Shown one piece after another: positions 39,740 to 43,844 of a DNA stretch of 43,844 nt. The notes under the pieces were generated by a model that was not told the origin of the DNA, searched no databases, and worked only from the letters and a program-made list of their open reading frames with translations. Both the position numbers and the translations under genes were made by a program. The stretch lies in NCBI GenBank assembly GCA_012271065.1, contig JAAXHE010000173.1:1-43844 (forward strand). The letters are read 5' to 3'. The first letter of the stretch is position 1, and the number at the start of each line of letters is the position of its first letter. The stretch comes from Candidatus Latescibacterota bacterium. GTDB taxonomy: Bacteria; Latescibacterota; UBA2968; GCA-2709665.

Positions 39740-40684
39740 CTATTCCAGCAGGGCGTTCAAGTGGTACTCGACGCAGCGGGCGAGGCCGTTGAGGTCGTAA
39801 CCGCCTTCCAAAACCGAGATGAAGCGATCGTTTGCGTACAGCCATGCGATTTGACGGGCCCTTCGCGTCATTCCGGCGAATCCGTCCTCCGTGACGGCGG
39901 TACCGGATAGAGGGTCGTCGACGTGCGCGTCGAAACCGGCTGAGACGATGACGAATTCCGGCTGGAAACGTTCCATTTCGGGCGCCAGGAGTTCGTCGAA
40001 TGCGCGAAGGAATTGTTCGTCCCCCGCGCCCGCGGGCAGGGGCGCGTTCAGGTTCGTTCCCGTTCCAGCGCCGATTCCCGTTTCTTCGCTGCTGCCGCTG
40101 AACCACGGATAGTGCGGGTACTGATGGACGCTGAAATAGAAAACCGTGGGGTCTTCCTCGAAGATGTGCTGCGTACCGTTTCCGTGATGCGCGTCCCAGT
40201 CGACGATGAGGATTCGCTCCAGCCGATGGGCGGCCTGGATGTATCGGGCGGCAACGGCCGCGTTGTTGAACAGACAGAAGCCCATGGCCCTGTCCCGTTC
40301 CGCGTGGTGGCCCGGTGGACGCGTGGCGCAGAATACGGCGTCTGAACGGTCATCCATAACGGCGTCCACCGCCTCGCAGGCCGCCCCTGCCGCCAGGCGG
40401 CCGACTTCGAAGGATGCAGGACAGATAAAGGTGTCCCCCGCGTCCATGAGGCGCGTGTTCTGCTCGCACCGGCGTTGTACATCCGCGATATGCCGGGAGG
40501 TATGGACTTTCTCCAGCCAGTCAGGTTCGAGTATTCTGGGCGCAATGTCGAGCAGCCGGTTTCCGAGACCAGTCTCTTCCAGCCGGCTCCGGATGGCGTG
40601 GAGCCTCCCGGGTCGTTCCGGGTGCCCGAAGCCGGTGTCATGCCGTGAAAAGTCAGGATGCGCGATCAGCCCCACCCTTGGCAT
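39740..40684 (-). CDS. Histone deacetylase/AcuC/AphA-family amidohydrolase
   Basis: 314 residues. Active-site parts are all visible: HPERPGRLHAI, RPPGHHAERDRAMGFCLFNN (tandem His), VDWDAHHGNGTQ (zinc ligands Asp and His), and SAGFDAHVDDPL (third ligand). Bacterial members deacetylate acetyl-CoA synthetase (AcuC), polyamines or other small amides. The ATG at 40684 has GGAGG 4 bases upstream and is preferred over an ATG at 40792. Same strand as MoaB (167 bases upstream) and as PheA (135 bases downstream); there is no pathway logic with either. Substrate unknown. Confidence 0.9.
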   Translation of the reverse strand: MPRVGLIAHPDFSRHDTGFGHPERPGRLHAIRSRLEETGLGNRLLDIAPRILEPDWLEKVHTSRHIADVQRRCEQNTRLMDAGDTFICPASFEVGRLAAGAACEAVDAVMDDRSDAVFCATRPPGHHAERDRAMGFCLFNNAAVAARYIQAAHRLERILIVDWDAHHGNGTQHIFEEDPTVFYFSVHQYPHYPWFSGSSEETGIGAGTGTNLNAPLPAGAGDEQFLRAFDELLAPEMERFQPEFVIVSAGFDAHVDDPLSGTAVTEDGFAGMTRRARQIAWLYANDRFISVLEGGYDLNGLARCVEYHLNALLE

Positions 40685-40850
40685 TATCCCTCCGGATTCA
40701 GTGTCGTGTCCCGAAAATATCTCACCATTCGGCCGCCGATGGTGTTCAGATGGGTGCGGCAGCCCGTGTTCCGTGTCTCCTGGCTGGCCCATCTATGCGA
40801 GGTATTCTACGTACATTCCAGGAGTTCGCTATATTCCGACGGATCGAAGG

Positions 40851-41360
40851 CTACTTCTGACGCCAGATTTCCCACACAAGGTGAGACAGTTCGGGAACGA
40901 TCAGTTTTTCCATTGCGAGGCGGACGGCGCCGGAAGATCCGGGCATGCAGAATATCATCGTGTCGCGGTAGACGCCGGCCACGGCGCGTGAGAGCATGGC
41001 GCCGGAGCCGATGTCATCCCAGCTCAGGAAGCGGAAGAGTTCGCCGAACCCGTCCAACCGCTTTTCAAGCAGGCCCGTCACGGCTTCGTAGGTCGTGTCC
41101 CTGGCGGCGATTCCCGTGCCGCCGCTCGTCAGAATCGCCTGGCAGTCGCCTTTGTCGATAATCCGGATGACAAGGTCACGAATGCGGGCAGGATCGTCGG
41201 GGACCACCTGGTAGAAGCCAGTCGTGTGACCACCCGCCTCGAGAAGATCCCTGATTATCCGGCCGCTCCTGTCGTCGGCTTCGGTCCGCGTGTCGCTGAT
41301 GGTGAGTACGGCACAGCATACGGCGCCCTCTGCCTGCTTTTTATGGTCCTGATAGGGCAA
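40851..41360 (-). CDS. moaB: Molybdopterin adenylyltransferase-like protein (MoaB/Mog family)
   Basis: A 169-residue MoaB/Mog-fold protein. AVLTISDTRTEADDRSGRII at the front, ILTSGGTGIAARDTTYEAV in the middle (substrate loop) and MPGSSGAVRLAMEKLI at the end are the family signature. It adenylates or supports adenylation of molybdopterin during molybdenum cofactor synthesis. The start is TTG at 41360, with GAGGAGG 6 bases upstream; the ATG at 41429 lacks such a site. No other moa or moe gene is in the window, so it is an isolated member of the pathway. Confidence 0.9.
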   Translation of the reverse strand: MPYQDHKKQAEGAVCCAVLTISDTRTEADDRSGRIIRDLLEAGGHTTGFYQVVPDDPARIRDLVIRIIDKGDCQAILTSGGTGIAARDTTYEAVTGLLEKRLDGFGELFRFLSWDDIGSGAMLSRAVAGVYRDTMIFCMPGSSGAVRLAMEKLIVPELSHLVWEIWRQK

Positions 41361-41562
41361 TGCGTTCCTCCTCGTGTTGAGCGGTCGCGGGGCATGCGCC
41401 GGCAGATCGATCCGGCCGCGCGAACTCAACGAATCCGGTCTTGTCCCAGTACTGCGGGGGGTTTATATTGGCGCCTGAAATGGACAGAAGCCGGTTCGCG
41501 AATTCGAATCAATAGGAAAATCCATTTACGCGACGCGTTTGTTCACCTGAGAGGCGTTAGAA

Positions 41563-42660
41563 ATGTCCCTGAAGAACGTTACCGTTCTCGGCGGCGGAAA
41601 CACGGCTTTTGCCGTGGCCGCCAACCTCAGTTTGAAGGATTTTCAGATTACGCTCTATGAGATACCCGATTTCAAGGAGACTCTGGATCCTGTTGTGGAC
41701 GACGGCATCATCCATCTGCTCGGTACAGGTGGACAGGGTGCGGCCAGGATCCATTGCATCACCACCGATATCGAGGAGGCACTTGAATCGCCGGATATCA
41801 TCCTGCTCATCGTACCCGCGTACGCGCACAAACCCTTTGCCGAAGTCTGTGCGCCGCACCTGCGACCGGATCAGACCGTCGTCATCATGCCCGGTACCCT
41901 CGGTACCCTCGAATGGGCGCGTCTCCTCAGGGAAGCCGGCGCCGGGGGCGTCGTTCTCGCCGAAGTGGACACAGCGCCTTTCGTTTGCAGAAAGACGGCG
42001 CCCGACACGGCAACCATTTGGGGAATCGTCACAGGCATGGGCCTGGGTGTCTTTCCTGCCTGCGAATTCGAACACGTGCGCCAACGGCTGGATACCCTCT
42101 TCCCGGGCATAACGGGATATCCTGACGTGATGGCCTGCGGCCTGGCCGCAATGAACCCTGTGGTTCATCCCGCCGGCGTCCTGCTTAACGCCGGCCGCGT
42201 GGAATATTCACACGGCGAGTTTTACTTTTACGAAGAGGGCGTCACGCCAACCGTGGCCAGAGTGATCATGCAGGTGGACGGCGAACGCCGCGCGATAGCC
42301 AGTCGACTCGATTACAACCTCTGCCCGGCGAATGTCGCCTTTCATCGCGCCGGCTTCGGACCGGAAGGAGATCTCTGGGCTACCATTAACGGCAGTTACA
42401 TGCTCACCAGGCTAAAAGCGCCGGGGTCCATGGACAGCCGTTGGCTCACGGAAGACATTCCCTATGGACTGGCGGCGTGGCACTCAATCGGTACACAGTA
42501 CAATGTACCCGCACCTACCATTCGCGCGATGGTCGACATCGGATCTGTCGTCATCGGAGATGACGGCTGGACTTCAGGCAGAGACGTGAATGATCTGGGT
42601 ATCGCCGGGATGGACCCGTGCGAACTAAAGGCATATCTTCAAACCGGGAAGACCGCCTGA
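41563..42660 (+). CDS. NAD(P)-dependent opine (octopine/nopaline-type) dehydrogenase family protein
   Basis: 365 residues. The N-terminal Rossmann fold starts VTVLGGGNTAFAVAANLSL and the C-terminal octopine-dehydrogenase domain carries AAMNPVVHPAGVLLNAGR with the catalytic His and the following aromatic stretch EFYFYEEGVTPTVAR. Opine dehydrogenases join an amino acid and a 2-oxoacid by reductive condensation (or the reverse); bacterial relatives include metallophore-forming enzymes, but no nicotianamine-synthase-like gene is nearby. ATG at 41563 has GAGAGG 8 bases upstream. It is a single gene, convergent with the last oxidoreductase. Substrate unknown. Confidence 0.88.
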   Translation: MSLKNVTVLGGGNTAFAVAANLSLKDFQITLYEIPDFKETLDPVVDDGIIHLLGTGGQGAARIHCITTDIEEALESPDIILLIVPAYAHKPFAEVCAPHLRPDQTVVIMPGTLGTLEWARLLREAGAGGVVLAEVDTAPFVCRKTAPDTATIWGIVTGMGLGVFPACEFEHVRQRLDTLFPGITGYPDVMACGLAAMNPVVHPAGVLLNAGRVEYSHGEFYFYEEGVTPTVARVIMQVDGERRAIASRLDYNLCPANVAFHRAGFGPEGDLWATINGSYMLTRLKAPGSMDSRWLTEDIPYGLAAWHSIGTQYNVPAPTIRAMVDIGSVVIGDDGWTSGRDVNDLGIAGMDPCELKAYLQTGKTA

Positions 42661-42722
42661 CCATCCCGCAGGACACCGGTCCGTTGACGCAAAGGCGATC
42701 TTCGCGGACCGGCGCGTGTTAC

Positions 42723-43712
42723 TCAAGTCGTCGCTTCGCGTTCTTCGTAGTACGATCGCAGGCATCGATCCATCACCCATCCCGTCCGCACCGCACTCTC
42801 GCCTGTTGACTCGCACGTACCCCTGCCCAGGAGTTCATCCACCACCGTCTGGATCAGCGGCTGATGTACATGGGGCGGATTCCTGAATTCCAGGTTGGTT
42901 GTTTTCCCGCCTCTGCTGACCAGAATGTCGGTATCCGAAAAAACCGGACAATGCATCTCACCGTCGGAGCCGGTAAACGTCATTCGATCTTCGGAAAAAT
43001 CCGCGTTGAAATTCCAGATGCCCGTTCCCACAATCCCGCATTCAAATTCAAAGCTGGCAGCGACCGTGTCCTCGGCTTTATAGGCGCCTCCCGTGTTCGC
43101 CGCGCATCCCCAGACCCGTTTGATGGGACTCACGAGAAAATCCAGCAGATCCAGGCCGTGAGATCCCAGATCCATGAACAACCCCCCGCCCGATACATCC
43201 GGTCTGAATCGCCAGCCATTCGCCGCTTCACCCCGGACGAGCGGATCGTAATGCGTAATGTGTACCGAACTCAACTCGCCGATTGCTCCTTCCCGGAGCA
43301 ATTCCCGAACGCGCAGGAATCGAGGCAGCGCCCGCCTGTAGTATGCCACAAAAAGCGGCCGTCCTGTATTCCGGAAGGCCGCCGCCATCTGTCGGCACTC
43401 GCTGTGACTCATGGCCATGGGTTTTTCAACAAGGCACGGTTTCCCAGCCTGCGCCACCTTAAATGCCAGGTCCAGATGTGAAGAAGGCGGGGTCGCCACA
43501 TACACGGCATCGACCCCGGCATCCTCAATCAATGCCTCCGCCTGCCCGTAATGCCGAGGCACGCCATGCCTGTTTGCGTAGTCGGCCGCCTTGTCCACGT
43601 CCCGCCGCATCACCGCCACCAGCTTCGACGCGTTCGCCTTTTGAAATCCAGGTCCGCTCTTCACCTCCGTGACATCGCCACATCCCACGATGCCCCATCG
43701 CACGCAATCCAT
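42723..43712 (-). CDS. Gfo/Idh/MocA-family NAD(P)-dependent oxidoreductase
   Basis: 329 residues. It begins WGIVGCGDVTEVKSGPGF (Rossmann), has the lysine motif VEKPMAMSHSEC near residue 95, and a C-terminal domain with FMDLGSHGLDLLDFLV (Asp and His of the active site). ATG at 43712 has GAGG 9 bases upstream; a TTG 18 bases earlier is less likely. The VEKP motif and the PPSSHLDLAFKVAQAGKPC context are fully typical, unlike the QKP member at 32904. It is alone on its strand at the window edge, so its operon partners, if any, lie beyond 43844. Confidence 0.9.
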   Translation of the reverse strand: MDCVRWGIVGCGDVTEVKSGPGFQKANASKLVAVMRRDVDKAADYANRHGVPRHYGQAEALIEDAGVDAVYVATPPSSHLDLAFKVAQAGKPCLVEKPMAMSHSECRQMAAAFRNTGRPLFVAYYRRALPRFLRVRELLREGAIGELSSVHITHYDPLVRGEAANGWRFRPDVSGGGLFMDLGSHGLDLLDFLVSPIKRVWGCAANTGGAYKAEDTVAASFEFECGIVGTGIWNFNADFSEDRMTFTGSDGEMHCPVFSDTDILVSRGGKTTNLEFRNPPHVHQPLIQTVVDELLGRGTCESTGESAVRTGWVMDRCLRSYYEEREATT

Positions 43713-43844
43713 GTTCCTGATCCTCTGCAATCCCCATGTGTCATTCGTCGGGGCGAAACGAAGCGGGCGCCGGAAGCCGTTTTGTAGTTTCCGTTAAGTT
43801 CCCGACCGGCGCTCTCGCAACCGCGCGAAGACCGCTGGGGATTT

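Noticed and set aside
1..43844. CRISPR arrays, tRNA and rRNA genes, insertion sequences
   Set aside because: No regularly spaced direct repeats, cloverleaf-like segments, rRNA-like stretches or transposase motifs were found on reading both strands by eye.

Overview
The window (43.8 kb) looks like a chromosomal piece of an uncultivated Gram-negative bacterium, most likely a Latescibacterota-like lineage of the FCB side of the tree. That is inference. It rests on a GWxTD-domain protein (35320-37434), a secreted beta-propeller protein with tandem dockerin-like EF-hand motifs ending in LLFARAFG (30672-32708), several Gfo/Idh/MocA oxidoreductases, and GGAGG ribosome sites with occasional TTG or GTG starts. 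No rRNA, tRNA, CRISPR array or transposase gene was recognised.

Region 1 (53-8138, all minus strand) is a seven-gene, tightly packed operon. In transcription order it holds an HlyD-type adaptor, an ABC exporter without a peptidase domain, a 144-aa Cys-free low-complexity peptide with an excellent ribosome site, a membrane-anchored TPR protein, a CPBP membrane protease, a GNAT acetyltransferase, and a subtilisin-like protease fused to a DUF1611-type Rossmann/P-loop module. It has the parts of a peptide maturation and export system, but no RiPP class I know matches it. It is the best candidate here for an undescribed system. A repeat-rich gap of 0.7 kb lies upstream.

Region 2 (8854-14382) has a BNR/Asp-box sialidase-fold protein paired with an unrecognised barrel-like protein, then a large UvrD/HelD-type helicase with topoisomerase-like zinc fingers.

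Region 3 (14457-25517) is an accessory stretch of defence and toxin-antitoxin genes, many of them broken: VapC-Phd with a palindromic operator, an NhaC antiporter, MntA followed by a HEPN gene whose 3' half has been replaced by a second copy of the Phd tail, two small gene remnants, a RES-Xre type module with a strong promoter, a pentapeptide-repeat N-terminal stub, an unknown gene, and a type ISP restriction-modification-like protein that lacks its nuclease core.

Region 4 (25871-43712) is ordinary metabolism. It carries a 2-oxoacid dehydrogenase E1 alpha/beta pair, a class III aminotransferase with a Gfo/Idh/MocA partner, the secreted dockerin/propeller protein, an esterase with another Gfo/Idh/MocA gene, the GWxTD/TPR protein, an aminotransferase overlapping prephenate dehydratase (aromatic amino acid synthesis), an HDAC-family deacetylase, MoaB, an opine-dehydrogenase-like protein, and a third Gfo/Idh/MocA gene. 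By eye, regions 1 and 3 are more AT-rich than region 4.
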